From JACVRW01 sp963728155 (GTDB lineage Bacteria; Actinomycetota; Thermoleophilia; Solirubrobacterales; Thermoleophilaceae): a DNA stretch of 64,000 nucleotides. Below, piece after piece: positions 8,370 to 17,179 of the stretch. Position numbers and translations under genes: made by a program. Under the pieces are notes generated by a model. The model made no database searches, was not told where the DNA came from, and saw only the letters and a program-made list of their open reading frames with translations. Location of the stretch: NCBI GenBank assembly GCA_963728155.1, contig CAVSJF010000007.1:434001-498000 (forward strand), read 5' to 3'. Positions within the stretch are counted from its first letter, which is position 1. Every line of letters begins with the position of its first letter.

Positions 8370-10169
8370 ATGAACGACGGCGAGCTGATCCTCGTAGCCG
8401 GCGCGCTGCTGGCGGCCGGCATCGCCGCGTCGCTGCTCGCCGCTCGCGTGCGGCTGCCCGGCCTCTTGCTGTTCCTGGGCCTGGGGATGGCGATCGGCTC
8501 CGACGGCCTCGGGCTTATCGAACTGGGAGAGCGGCAGGCCGACTACGAGTTCGCGCGCACGATCGGGGTCGTCGCACTGGCGCTGATCCTCTTCGAGGGC
8601 GGGTTGACCGCCGGCTTCGACGCCATCCGGCCCGTGCTGCGGCCCTCGCTCGGGCTGGCGCTGGTGGGCACCTTCATCACCGCGGCCATCACCGGCCTGG
8701 CGGCGGCCTGGCTCTTCGACCTGAGCACGCTGGAGGGCCTGCTGCTGGGCTCGATCATCGCCTCCACCGACGGCGCGGCGGTGTTCTCGATCCTGCGCGG
8801 CTCGACGCTGCGGCGCAGGCTGGCCCACACCCTGGAGGGCGAGGCGGGCTTCAACGATCCGGTGGCGGTGCTGCTGGTGATCGGATTCGTGGAGTGGATC
8901 ACCCAGCCCGACTACGGGGTCGCGGACATGGCCCTGCTGTTCGTGGTCGAGGTCGGGATCGGGCTGGCGGTTGGCCTCGCGGTGGGCTGGCTGTCGGTCC
9001 AAGGGCTGCGAAGGGGTCGCCTCGACACGCCCGGGCTATATCCGGTGGCCACCCTCGCGGCGGCCGCCGTGGCCTTCGGCGCCGCCGACGCGCTTCATGG
9101 CTCGGGATTCCTCGCCGTGTACCTCGCCGGCCTTGCCCTCGGCTCGGCGCGCATCCCGGCCAAGCGCACGGTGGTCGTGTTTCACCAGGGGCTCGGCTGG
9201 GTGGCCCAGATCGTGATGTTCCTCGCGCTCGGGTTGCTGGTGTTCCCGAGCAAGCTGGACGACGTGTGGTTCGAGGGCACCGTGCTCGCGCTGGTGCTCC
9301 TGTTCGTCGCGCGCCCTATAGCCACCATCGTGGGAACGGCGCTCGACTCGTTCACCGCGCGCGAGCGGGTCGTCCTGGGCTGGGCGGGACTGCGTGGAGC
9401 CGTGCCGGTGGTGCTGGCCACCTTCCCCGTGATCGACGGCGTGCCCGGTTCGGAGGACGTGTTCTTCAACATCATCTTCTTCGCGGTGGTGCTCTCCACG
9501 CTCCTGCAGGGGACGACCTTCGAGCCGCTCGCCGCGCGCCTCGGCGTGACCACCAACGAGCCCGCACTGCCGCGCCCGCTGGCCGAGACGGGCACGATCC
9601 GCCGGCTCGGCGCGGAGATCATGGAGTACCCGGTGGGGCCCGAGGACGCGGTGGCCGGGCGGCGCGTCCGTGATCTCGGGCTCCCGCGCGACGCATTGGT
9701 CAGCGTGATCGTCCGCGGGAACGAGGCGGTGCTGCCGCGTGGCTCGACCCGGGTGGAGGCCGGCGACCGCCTGCATGTGGTGGTACGCAGCGAGGTGGCC
9801 GCGAGCATGGGCGACCTGCTCGAGCGCTGGCAGCACGGGCCGATCGGGGATGACGTGCCCGTGCCTAGAGAGCTGGTCGGTATATCGGGCGTGTTCACCT
9901 CGCGGCCATGGGACGAGGAGGGCGACGGAGATCCGGCCTACCCCGAAGTGCTCCTGGGCGTGGCCGTGCGCGAGCACCTGCGGACCCGCCGCGACCACCG
10001 GGGTGCGCTCGTCGTGTTGACCGACGGCCGCTTCGCCGTTACCGGACCTACGCTCGCCGCCGGCGGCGCGCGCCAGCTGCAGGCCTACGCGCGGCGCCGC
10101 CTCGCGCGGGAGACGGATGACACGGCGCGGGCCTGGTGGCAGGAGGTTATTGGCGCGCTTGCACGCTAG
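8370..10169 (+). CDS. K+/H+ antiporter, CPA1 NhaP2-like, with C-terminal RCK_C (TrkA-C) domain
   Basis: 599 residues from the ATG at 8370, which has GGTGGGAG just upstream; a GTG-type start 14 codons earlier adds only a charged extension. The first 400 residues form about 12 membrane helices with CPA1 signatures (LLLFLGLGMAIGSDGL, ILFEGGL, SIIASTDGAAVFSILR, EGEAGFNDPVAVLLV), which include the conserved ND pair. The C-terminal 200 residues contain a TrkA-C/RCK_C domain (GRRVRDLGLPRDALVSVIVRG, GDRLHVVVR) that gates such antiporters by nucleotides. It exchanges K+ or Na+ for H+ at the inner membrane. Divergent from the GntR operon. Confidence 0.9.
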   Translation: MNDGELILVAGALLAAGIAASLLAARVRLPGLLLFLGLGMAIGSDGLGLIELGERQADYEFARTIGVVALALILFEGGLTAGFDAIRPVLRPSLGLALVGTFITAAITGLAAAWLFDLSTLEGLLLGSIIASTDGAAVFSILRGSTLRRRLAHTLEGEAGFNDPVAVLLVIGFVEWITQPDYGVADMALLFVVEVGIGLAVGLAVGWLSVQGLRRGRLDTPGLYPVATLAAAAVAFGAADALHGSGFLAVYLAGLALGSARIPAKRTVVVFHQGLGWVAQIVMFLALGLLVFPSKLDDVWFEGTVLALVLLFVARPIATIVGTALDSFTARERVVLGWAGLRGAVPVVLATFPVIDGVPGSEDVFFNIIFFAVVLSTLLQGTTFEPLAARLGVTTNEPALPRPLAETGTIRRLGAEIMEYPVGPEDAVAGRRVRDLGLPRDALVSVIVRGNEAVLPRGSTRVEAGDRLHVVVRSEVAASMGDLLERWQHGPIGDDVPVPRELVGISGVFTSRPWDEEGDGDPAYPEVLLGVAVREHLRTRRDHRGALVVLTDGRFAVTGPTLAAGGARQLQAYARRRLARETDDTARAWWQEVIGALAR

Positions 10170-10232
10170 AGGACACCGCTTGCGTCTATCCGCACAGTCG
10201 CTTACAGTCGCGCCCGGAAGAAGGTCGGAGGC

Positions 10233-10245
10233 CCAAACCATTTGG
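10233..10245. promoter_or_regulatory. Small palindrome upstream of the permease gene
   Basis: CCAAACCATTTGG is a perfect 5-base inverted repeat with a 3-base centre, about 50 bases upstream of the permease ATG and ahead of its GGAGGG ribosome-binding site. It sits where an operator would be. No regulator can be named; the FadR-type or GntR regulators to the left are only guesses. A 13-base palindrome can occur by chance. Confidence 0.25.
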
Positions 10246-10293
10246 TCCGGTTGAAGGCTCCCGCAGCGGTCTATCGACGGAGGGAACACGGCA

Positions 10294-11880
10294 ATGGCCG
10301 ATGACGTTGGGCAGCGCGACAGGGATTCGGAGCGGCTCGCAGAGCTCGGCTACAAGCAGGACCTGAACCGCGTTTGGAGCCAGTTCTCCAACTTCGCGAT
10401 CTCGTTCAGCATCATCTCGGTCCTCGCCGGTTGCTTCACCACCTACGGCCAGGCCTTCAACAACGGCGGTCCGATCGCGATCTCCTGGGGCTGGCCGATC
10501 ATCTGCGCGATCCTCATGACCGTCGCCTTCTCGATGTCCGAGCTGTGCTCGGCGTATCCCACCGCCGGCGGCCCCTACTGGTGGGCGGCCAAGCTGGGCG
10601 GCCCGGGCTGGTCCTGGTTCACCGGCTGGTTCAACGTGATCGGCCTGATCGCCGTGGTGGCCTCGGTCGACTACGCCTGCGCCACTTTCGCGGCCAACCT
10701 CTTCAGCCTCTGGGACCTGAACATCATCGTCAACTTCACGGGCGGGCCGGAGCTGGACGAGATCTTCGTGCTGTTCCTGATCATCATGGGTCTGCACGCG
10801 CTGATCAACATCTATTCGGCGCACCTGGTCGCCCTGTTCAACAACATCTCGGTGGGCGTGCACGTGGTCGGCGTGGCGATCATCATCCTGATCCTGATCA
10901 TCGTGCCCGACCGCCATCAGAGCGCGGACTTCGTCTTCACCGACACGATCAACAACTCGGGCTTCTCGGACGGTTCGACCTCCAGCTTGTTCTTCTGGAT
11001 CTACGTGCTGCCCGTGGGCTTCCTGCTGACGATGTACACGGTCACCGGCTACGACGCCTCGGCCCACGTGTCCGAGGAGACAAAGGACGCCGAGGTCGCG
11101 GCGGCCAAGGGCGTATGGCAGTCGGTGTTCATCTCCGCGGTGATCGGTTGGTTCGTGCTGCTGGCGATCACCTTCGTCGCGGTTGACTTGGAGGCCGCGT
11201 CGGGCGGCACGATCCCGATCTTCACCAGCGCCATGAGTTCCGGCTGGGCTGAGATCGTGATTCTGATATCCACGATCGGGCAGTTCTTCTGCGGCATGGC
11301 CTGCGTGACCAGTTGCTCGCGGACCTTCTACGCGTTCTCGCGCGACCGGGCGGTGCCGGGTTGGCAGATCTGGAGCTCGGTCAACAAGAACCGCGTGCCC
11401 GTGGCCGCCGTGCTGGCCTCATGTGGGCTGGCCGCGCTCATAACGCTGCCCGCGCTGAGCGGCACCGGAGGCATCCCGGTCGCCTTCTTCGCGGTCGTCT
11501 CGATCGCGGTGATCGGCCTCTACATCGCCTACGTGACGCCGGTGTACCTGCGCCTGAGGGCGGGCGACAACTTCGAGCCCGGTTCCTGGACGCTCGGCGC
11601 GAAGTACAAGTGGGTGAACACCATCGCCGTGGTCTGGGTGATCATCTGCGTGGTCATCTTCTCGCTGCCGTTCACGCCGGCCGGGGTGTTCTGGAACGAC
11701 GAGTTCACCTGGTCGTCGGTCAACTACTCGCCGCTGATGGTGATCGCCGTGATCGCCGCAGTGGGCATCTGGTGGCTGGTGAGCGCGAAGAACACCTACA
11801 AGGGCCCGGTGGCCACGATCGGCTTCGACGAGGGCCTGGGCATCACCGAGGAGAAGGAAGAGCCGACGGCGTCGGCCTGA
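10294..11880 (+). CDS. APC-superfamily amino acid/amine permease (GABA/ethanolamine-permease-like)
   Basis: 528 residues with about 12 membrane helices. The N-terminus (ELGYKQDLNRVWSQFSNFAISFS) and the AYPTAGGPYWWAAKLGG stretch in helix 3 are typical of the amino acid/choline transporter branch of the APC superfamily, which imports GABA, choline, ethanolamine or amino acids with protons. ATG start with GGAGGG about ten bases upstream. Its 3' end overlaps the convergent DUF559 remnant by 38 bases. Because the next plus-strand genes make and break gamma-glutamyl amides, it is the likely importer of the amine substrate (inference). Confidence 0.85.
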   Translation: MADDVGQRDRDSERLAELGYKQDLNRVWSQFSNFAISFSIISVLAGCFTTYGQAFNNGGPIAISWGWPIICAILMTVAFSMSELCSAYPTAGGPYWWAAKLGGPGWSWFTGWFNVIGLIAVVASVDYACATFAANLFSLWDLNIIVNFTGGPELDEIFVLFLIIMGLHALINIYSAHLVALFNNISVGVHVVGVAIIILILIIVPDRHQSADFVFTDTINNSGFSDGSTSSLFFWIYVLPVGFLLTMYTVTGYDASAHVSEETKDAEVAAAKGVWQSVFISAVIGWFVLLAITFVAVDLEAASGGTIPIFTSAMSSGWAEIVILISTIGQFFCGMACVTSCSRTFYAFSRDRAVPGWQIWSSVNKNRVPVAAVLASCGLAALITLPALSGTGGIPVAFFAVVSIAVIGLYIAYVTPVYLRLRAGDNFEPGSWTLGAKYKWVNTIAVVWVIICVVIFSLPFTPAGVFWNDEFTWSSVNYSPLMVIAVIAAVGIWWLVSAKNTYKGPVATIGFDEGLGITEEKEEPTASA

Positions 11881-12736
11881 GGAGGCTGTTGAGTTCGGCG
11901 AGCATGGGTGCCGGGCTCTCGGTGACGTCGTTCCACGTGTAGCGGCGGAACTGGTCGTCGCGGGCGTAGGCTTCGCGTTCGCGGCGACGGTCCTGCTCCC
12001 AGGCGTGGCGGGTGTGGTGGTAGCGGTAGCCGTCGAGCTCGACGGTGAGGTGGTGGTCGGGCCAGCGGCAGTCGACGCGCTTGCTGCCGGCCGGGCGGTT
12101 AGTGATGGGGAGCGGCAGGCCGGCTTCTTGTAGGCGCTCGAGGAAGTGGCTTTCGAGCTTGCTCAGGGTGACCTTGACCTCGCCGCGTATGATCGCCCGC
12201 AGCCGGCCCGCGCCCGCGGCGTTGGGCCGCCGGACCAAGATGGCCTCGACTTGTTTCGGTGTGGTGTGGTGGCGCACGCCGGCTTCGTGACAGGCGCGGG
12301 CCAGCTCCGCATCGTCTACGGCAGCAGCCAGGTCAACGAGGGTCTCGGCGGGGGTGGTCACCGGGATCCCGCGCCACGTGGTGCCCTGGCGTCTTGCCTG
12401 CGGCGGGTCGTCACGCCTTGGACACGTCGCAACCGGCCGGGGCCGGTCACGTCGGGCGGCGGCGCCGGGCCCTTGGAGCAGAGCCCAGCACGATGCGCGG
12501 CAGCTCGGCCGCTGAGCAGAGCCCCGTCGCCGCAGGCCTTCACCGCGGCAAGGTAGTGCGCTTCGACGCTGGGCGCCGTGTGGCCGACCCGGTAAATGCC
12601 GCGAAAGACAGCTATAAGGGCACCAGTTCGAAGCCGGCCGTCTATCTCCCTGCCGCTGATCCCCGCCGCCAGCAGCTCACGCCGGGTCGACCACGCCGTG
12701 GGAGCGGCGAGCTAATCCGGCCAGCTTTCGCTCCAC
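11843..12736 (-). pseudogene. Broken AbiEi-like/DUF559 endonuclease-fold gene, two frame breaks
   Basis: Read through all three minus frames, this stretch restores one protein of about 298 residues. Segment 1 starts at a GTG at 12736 (MERKLAGLARRSHGVV). After one extra base near 12688 the frame becomes TRRELLAAGISGREIDGRLR, IAVFRGIYRVGH and ACGDGALLSGRAAAHRAGL. A second break near 12385 leads to TTWRGIPVTTPAETLVDLA and the DUF559 part (DCRWPDHHLTVELDGYRYH, then RYTWNDVTESP). This is the common actinobacterial layout: an AbiEi-type winged helix plus a Vsr/PD-(D/E)XK-like C-terminus. Only the last 172 residues remain as one open frame. Its end overlaps the permease gene, so it is compact but broken. 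Confidence 0.8.
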
Positions 12737-12808
12737 ACTGCCGACTTTTCCACCCACACGGTGGCAAAGTCGACCAAGCGGCCGAACTCACCCCCTTATA
12801 GCCGCAGT

Positions 12809-14261
12809 TCAGCGCAGCTCTGCCGCGGCGGCCACGAATTCCCGCCAGCGCGAATGCTCTGCCTCGCGCCACGACGCGTCCCGCGCGGGCTCCACCCGCC
12901 GGTCCACCGGCAGCAGCTCCGCCGCCTCGGCGAGCGAGCCGATCGTGCCCGACCCCACGGCGGCCAGCGCCGCGGCGCCCAGCACCGTGGCGTCGGCGCC
13001 CGCGGCCTCGACCGGCACGCCGCTCGCGTCCGCCTGCAGCTGCAGCAACAGCGGCTCGTTGGTGAGCCCGCCGTCCACGCGCAGCGAGGCCACGTCGACG
13101 GTCTCCTGCATGGCGGCCACCACGTCGGCCACGCGCCACGCGATGCCCTCGAGGGCGGCTCTGGCCACGTGCTCGCGTGTCGTGCCTCCGTGTATTCCGG
13201 CCAGCACCGCCCGAGCCTCGGGCTTCCACCAGGGGGCGCCCACACCGGCCAGCCCCGGGAGCACGCGGGCACCCGCGCTGTCGTCGACCTCGCGGGCGAG
13301 CACGGCGAGATCGGCCGGCTTCTCCGCCAGCCCAAGCTCTCGGCACATCCACTCGAGCATCGCTCCGGCGGCGAACACGCCGCCGTCGATCGCGTACTCG
13401 ACCCGGCCGTCGAGCGACCAGGCCACGGTGGGCAGCAGGCCCCCGGCCGGCTCGGGCACCTCGTCGCCCACGTGGCCCAGCACGAACACGCCGGTGCCGT
13501 AGGTGGCCTTGACCCGGCCGGGCACCACGCAGCCCGCGCCGGCCAGCGCCGCCTGCTGATCCACCACCTGGCCGCAGAGCGGCAGCTCGACCGGCCACGA
13601 CTCGTGTCGCAGCACGCCGAGCTCCCCGGCGGTGTCGCGCACCTCGGGCAGCACGTCGAGCGGCACGCCGAACAGCTCGGCCAGCCGGGGATCGAATCCC
13701 GGCCGCCCCAGCGCGTGCAGCTGAGTCCGCGAGGCGGTGGAGGCGTCGGTGGCGAAGCCGGCGCCCGAGGCGGTCGCACAGGAACGAGTCGACCGTGCCC
13801 ATACGCAGGGTGCCCGCCTCGCGCGCGGCCCCCACCCCCTCGTCTCGCTCCAGCAGCCAGGCCAGCTTTGCCGCTGAGAAGTAGGGGTCGAAGGGCAGGC
13901 CGCTGAGCGCGCGGATCTCGTCCTCGTGATCACCGAGGCGCTCGAGCACCTCCGACGAGCGCTTGTCCTGCCACACCACGATCGGCGTGAGCGGCTTCCC
14001 GCTCTCGGCGTCCCACGCCAGCACCGACTCGCCCTGATGGTCGAGGCCACAGGCCACGACCTCGCCGGAGTCCTCCTCGAGCAGCTCGGCCACCGCCTCC
14101 ACCACGGCAGCGAGCACCTCCTCGCCGTCCTGCTCCACCCAGCCGGCCTGAGGGTGGCGGTTGACCTTGTCGCGCCGGGCTTCCCGCACGGGGCGAAGCT
14201 GCTCGTCGAACAGAGCGGCCTTGACGCCCGTAGTTCCCTCGTCGATGCCGAGCAGCAGCAC
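12809..14261 (-). CDS. FGGY-family carbohydrate kinase, glycerol-kinase-like (one frameshift)
   Basis: The first half (LLLGIDEGTTGVKAALFDE; GWVEQDGEEV; IVVWQDKRS) and second half (ATDASTASRTQLHALG; VKATYGTGVFVLG; DGGLTNEPLLLQLQAD) are two halves of one FGGY kinase of about 484 residues in different frames. One extra base near 13764 joins them as DRLG-AGFATDAS. Glycerol-kinase features include the IVWQD loop, TDASTASRT and the TYGTG phosphate loop; sequence drift leaves xylulose or another polyol possible. GTG start, divergent from the ligase gene, with 74 bases between them. It may phosphorylate a hydroxylated product of the neighbouring pathway (inference). Confidence 0.75.
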
Positions 14262-14335
14262 GAGTGGATTCCTATCGCGTTTCGCGCCAAGCAGCCGGCT
14301 CGGCCGGCTGCGCGGCGATGGGATACGGTCCGCCG

Positions 14336-15664
14336 ATGAAGCTCGACGAGTTGCGCAAGCAGGTCAAGGACGGCGCGGTCGACACCGTGCTCCTCACCAT
14401 CGCCGACATGGAAGGGCGGCTCCAGGGCAAGCGCCTGACCGCCAATCACTTCCTCGACGAGGTGGCCGAGCACGCGGCGGAGGGCTGCAACTACCTGCTG
14501 GCGGTCGACGTCGACATGAACACCGTCGACGGTTACGCCATGTCGAGCTGGGAGCGCGGCTACGGCGACTTCGTGATGAAGCCCGACATGGACACGCTGC
14601 GGCCCGTGCCCTGGCACGAGGGCACGGTGCTGCTGATGGCCGATCTCGAGTGGGAGGACGGCTCCGACGTGGTGGCGTCGCCGCGCCAGATCCTGCGCCG
14701 TCAGCTGGCCCGCCTGGCCGAGCGCGGATGGAAGGCCACGGCGGCCACCGAGCTCGAGTTCATCGTATTTCGCGACAGCTACGAGGAAGCGTGGGACAAG
14801 GGCTACCGCCATCTCGTTCCCGCCAACCAGTACAACGTCGACTACTCGATGATCGGCACGGCGCGCGTTGAGCCGCTGATCCGCCGCATCCGCAACTCCA
14901 TGGCCGGCGCCGGCATGCCCGTGGAGAACTCCAAGGGCGAGTGCAACTTCGGCCAGCACGAGATCAACTTCCGCTACAACGACGCGCTGCACGCCGCCGA
15001 CGATCACGTGATCTACAAGACGGGGGCCAAGGAGATCGCCGCCCAGGAGGGCATGGCGCTCACCTACATGGCCAAGCTCGACGAGCGCGAGGGCAACTCG
15101 TGCCACATCCACTGCTCACTGCAGGACGAGGGCGGCGAGAACGTGTTCGCCGGCGACGAGGCGCTCTTCCATCGCTTCCTGGCCGGGCAGCTGGCCTGCC
15201 TGCAGGAGCTCACGCTCTTCTTCGCGCCCAACATCAACTCCTACAAGCGCTACGTGGAGGGCTCCTTCGCCCCCACCGCGGTCGCGTGGGGCAAGGACAA
15301 CCGCACCTGCTCCATGCGCGTGGTGGGCCACGGGCAGGGACTTCGCTTCGAGAACCGCCTTCCCGGCGCCGACGTGAACCCATACCTGGCGCTCGCCGCG
15401 ATGATCGCCGCCGGCCTGCACGGGCTCGAGAACGAGCTCGAGCTCGAGGACGCCCTGGAGGGCAACGCCTACGAGTCGGACAAGCCCCACGTGCCGCACA
15501 CCATGTACGCGGCGCGCGACCTCTTCGCCGAGTCGGCGATGGCCCGCGACGCGTTCGGGCAAGAGGTCGTCGATCACTACCTCAACCGCGCGCGGGTCGA
15601 GCTCGACGCCTACGAGGCAGCGGTCACCGACTGGGAGAAGTTCCGCGGCTTCGAGCGTCTGTAA
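14336..15664 (+). CDS. Glutamine-synthetase-like gamma-glutamyl-amine ligase
   Basis: 442 residues from ATG 14336; an earlier in-frame start would extend into an unrelated leader. The fold is glutamine synthetase I: ATELEFIVF with metal Glu, CNFGQHEINFRY, NSCHIHCSL with the metal His, NINSYKRY, and RFENRLPGADVNPYLALAA near the end. The Tyr adenylylation motif of GlnA is not seen, and the N-terminal domain is short. Such proteins (PuuA, GlnA3, GlnA4) join glutamate to putrescine, other polyamines or ethanolamine using ATP. Followed six bases later by a PuuD-type hydrolase, it is the probable first enzyme of the pathway. Substrate unproven. Confidence 0.8.
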   Translation: MKLDELRKQVKDGAVDTVLLTIADMEGRLQGKRLTANHFLDEVAEHAAEGCNYLLAVDVDMNTVDGYAMSSWERGYGDFVMKPDMDTLRPVPWHEGTVLLMADLEWEDGSDVVASPRQILRRQLARLAERGWKATAATELEFIVFRDSYEEAWDKGYRHLVPANQYNVDYSMIGTARVEPLIRRIRNSMAGAGMPVENSKGECNFGQHEINFRYNDALHAADDHVIYKTGAKEIAAQEGMALTYMAKLDEREGNSCHIHCSLQDEGGENVFAGDEALFHRFLAGQLACLQELTLFFAPNINSYKRYVEGSFAPTAVAWGKDNRTCSMRVVGHGQGLRFENRLPGADVNPYLALAAMIAAGLHGLENELELEDALEGNAYESDKPHVPHTMYAARDLFAESAMARDAFGQEVVDHYLNRARVELDAYEAAVTDWEKFRGFERL

Positions 15665-15670
15665 GAGGCC

Positions 15671-16408
15671 TTGAGCCGGCCCGTAATCGGCATCTGCGGC
15701 GCCATCGAGGAGGTCAGCTGGGGAGCGTGGACGATGCTGGCGAACGTGTCGCCGCGCTCCTATGCGCTGGCGGTCCAGGCCGCGGGCGCCATGGCGCTGC
15801 TGCTTCCTCCGGATGACACCGCGGCCGAGCATCCGAGCGAGATGATCGACCTGCTCGACGGGCTGATGCTCGCCGGCGGGTCGGACATCGATCCGGCGAC
15901 CTACGGAGCCACCGCCCACCCGGAGAGCAAGGGCTGCCGCCCGGAGCGCGACCGCTTCGAGCTTGCGCTCGGCCACGCCGCGCTGGAACGCGACATGCCC
16001 GTGCTGGGCATTTGCCGTGGCATGCAGCTGCTCAACGTTGCCTGTGGGGGCACGCTCGACCAGCACCTGCCCGACGCGATCGCCAGTGAGCGCCATCGCC
16101 ACACCCCGGGCAGCTTCGCCGACCACGAGGTCCGCATCGCCGACGGCACGCTCGCCGCGCGCTCGGTTGGCTCGAAGGCGAGCGCGGTGAAGTCGCACCA
16201 CCACCAGGGAGTGAGCGAGCTTGGGGAGGGCGTGTCGGTGACCGGCTGGGCGGTCGAGGACGACGTGGTCGAGGCGATCGAGCTGCCGGGCAAGCCCTAC
16301 GCGCTAGGTGTGTTGTGGCACCCGGAGGAGGACCAGCGAAGCCGCGTGATCGGGTCGCTGGTGGAGGCGGCGAGGGACTACCGAAGCGCCTCCGAGCCCG
16401 CCCACTGA
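15671..16408 (+). CDS. Gamma-glutamyl-gamma-aminobutyrate hydrolase-like (PuuD, class I GATase fold), copy 1
   Basis: 245 residues. Catalytic cysteine in GICRGMQLLN (about residues 115-124) and His/Glu in LWHPEED near 216; the second Gly-rich turn is LAGGSDIDPATYG. This peptidase C26 family hydrolyses gamma-glutamyl bonds to release glutamate and the acid made from the amine. TTG start with AAGAGG ahead, six bases after the ligase stop, so co-transcribed. Its last 31 bases overlap the convergent second copy. I infer that it removes the glutamyl group at the end of the route. Confidence 0.85.
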   Translation: MSRPVIGICGAIEEVSWGAWTMLANVSPRSYALAVQAAGAMALLLPPDDTAAEHPSEMIDLLDGLMLAGGSDIDPATYGATAHPESKGCRPERDRFELALGHAALERDMPVLGICRGMQLLNVACGGTLDQHLPDAIASERHRHTPGSFADHEVRIADGTLAARSVGSKASAVKSHHHQGVSELGEGVSVTGWAVEDDVVEAIELPGKPYALGVLWHPEEDQRSRVIGSLVEAARDYRSASEPAH

Positions 16409-17115
16409 GCGGCGGCCTCGGCGAAGGCCTCGAAGAGCTGGCGCTTGTCGCCGGCCTCGGGGTGCCACTGGACGCCCAGGACCCAGCGCTCGTCGTCCTC
16501 CAGCTCGATTGCCTCGGGCACGCCGTCGCGGGCGCTGCCGGTGACCACCAGACCGCTGCCGAGGCGGTCGATCGCCTGGTGGTGATGGCAGCGCGCTTCG
16601 TGCACCTCCTCGCCCGTTGCCCGGGCCACGAGCGAGCCGGGTGCGAGGTCGATGTCGTGCTCGGTACCCGCGAAGGTCCCGACGATGCGCCGGTGCGAGT
16701 TGGCTCCGTCCTCGTCGACCAGGTTCTGATTGAGGGTCCCGCCCAGGGCCACGTTGAGAAGCTGCATGCCGCGGCAGATGCCCAAGAAGGGCAGGCCCCG
16801 GTCGATCGCCGCGCGGGTGAGCGCCAGCTCGAACTCGTCGCGATCGCGGTAGGTGGTCTCGGTCGCGTCCGATCGCTCCTGGCCGTAGATCGCGGGGTCG
16901 AGGTCGGCCCCGCCGATCACCATCAGGCCGTCGAGGCGGTCGATCAATCGTTCGGGAGGCCGCGTGTCCACGGGCAGGAGCACGGCCAAGGCACCGGTGT
17001 CCTGGACCGCGCGCACGTAGGTGTCGGCGGCGAGATGGGCGGTCTGGTCCCAGAAGGCCCAGCGGGCCCGTTCCTTCACGGCACAGATGCCGATCACCGG
17101 TGACGTACTTGACAT
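16378..17115 (-). CDS. Gamma-glutamyl-gamma-aminobutyrate hydrolase-like (PuuD), copy 2
   Basis: 245 residues from ATG at 17115; the open frame to 17466 upstream lies in the aldehyde dehydrogenase gene and is not used. It has the same catalytic set as copy 1: IGGADLDPAIYG, GICRGMQLLNVALGG, VQWHPEAGD, and a CHHHQAID loop. It faces copy 1 tail to tail with a 31-base overlap and lies between it and the dehydrogenase. The two are similar but not close copies, so probably different gamma-glutamyl substrates or an old duplication. Its own promoter must lie in the dehydrogenase 5' region. Confidence 0.85.
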   Translation of the reverse strand: MSSTSPVIGICAVKERARWAFWDQTAHLAADTYVRAVQDTGALAVLLPVDTRPPERLIDRLDGLMVIGGADLDPAIYGQERSDATETTYRDRDEFELALTRAAIDRGLPFLGICRGMQLLNVALGGTLNQNLVDEDGANSHRRIVGTFAGTEHDIDLAPGSLVARATGEEVHEARCHHHQAIDRLGSGLVVTGSARDGVPEAIELEDDERWVLGVQWHPEAGDKRQLFEAFAEAAAQWAGSEALR

Positions 17116-17179
17116 CGCGATCCTCGCAATGGTAAAGGTCTCCCGGGCAGTCCTTTTACTGGAGGTGTTGAACGGTCCC

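Noticed and set aside
14262..15112. Long minus-strand open frame running from the FGGY kinase through the ligase gene
   Set aside because: The ligase has complete glutamine-synthetase motifs on the plus strand; the minus frame is a GC-rich shadow joined to the kinase only because both are open.
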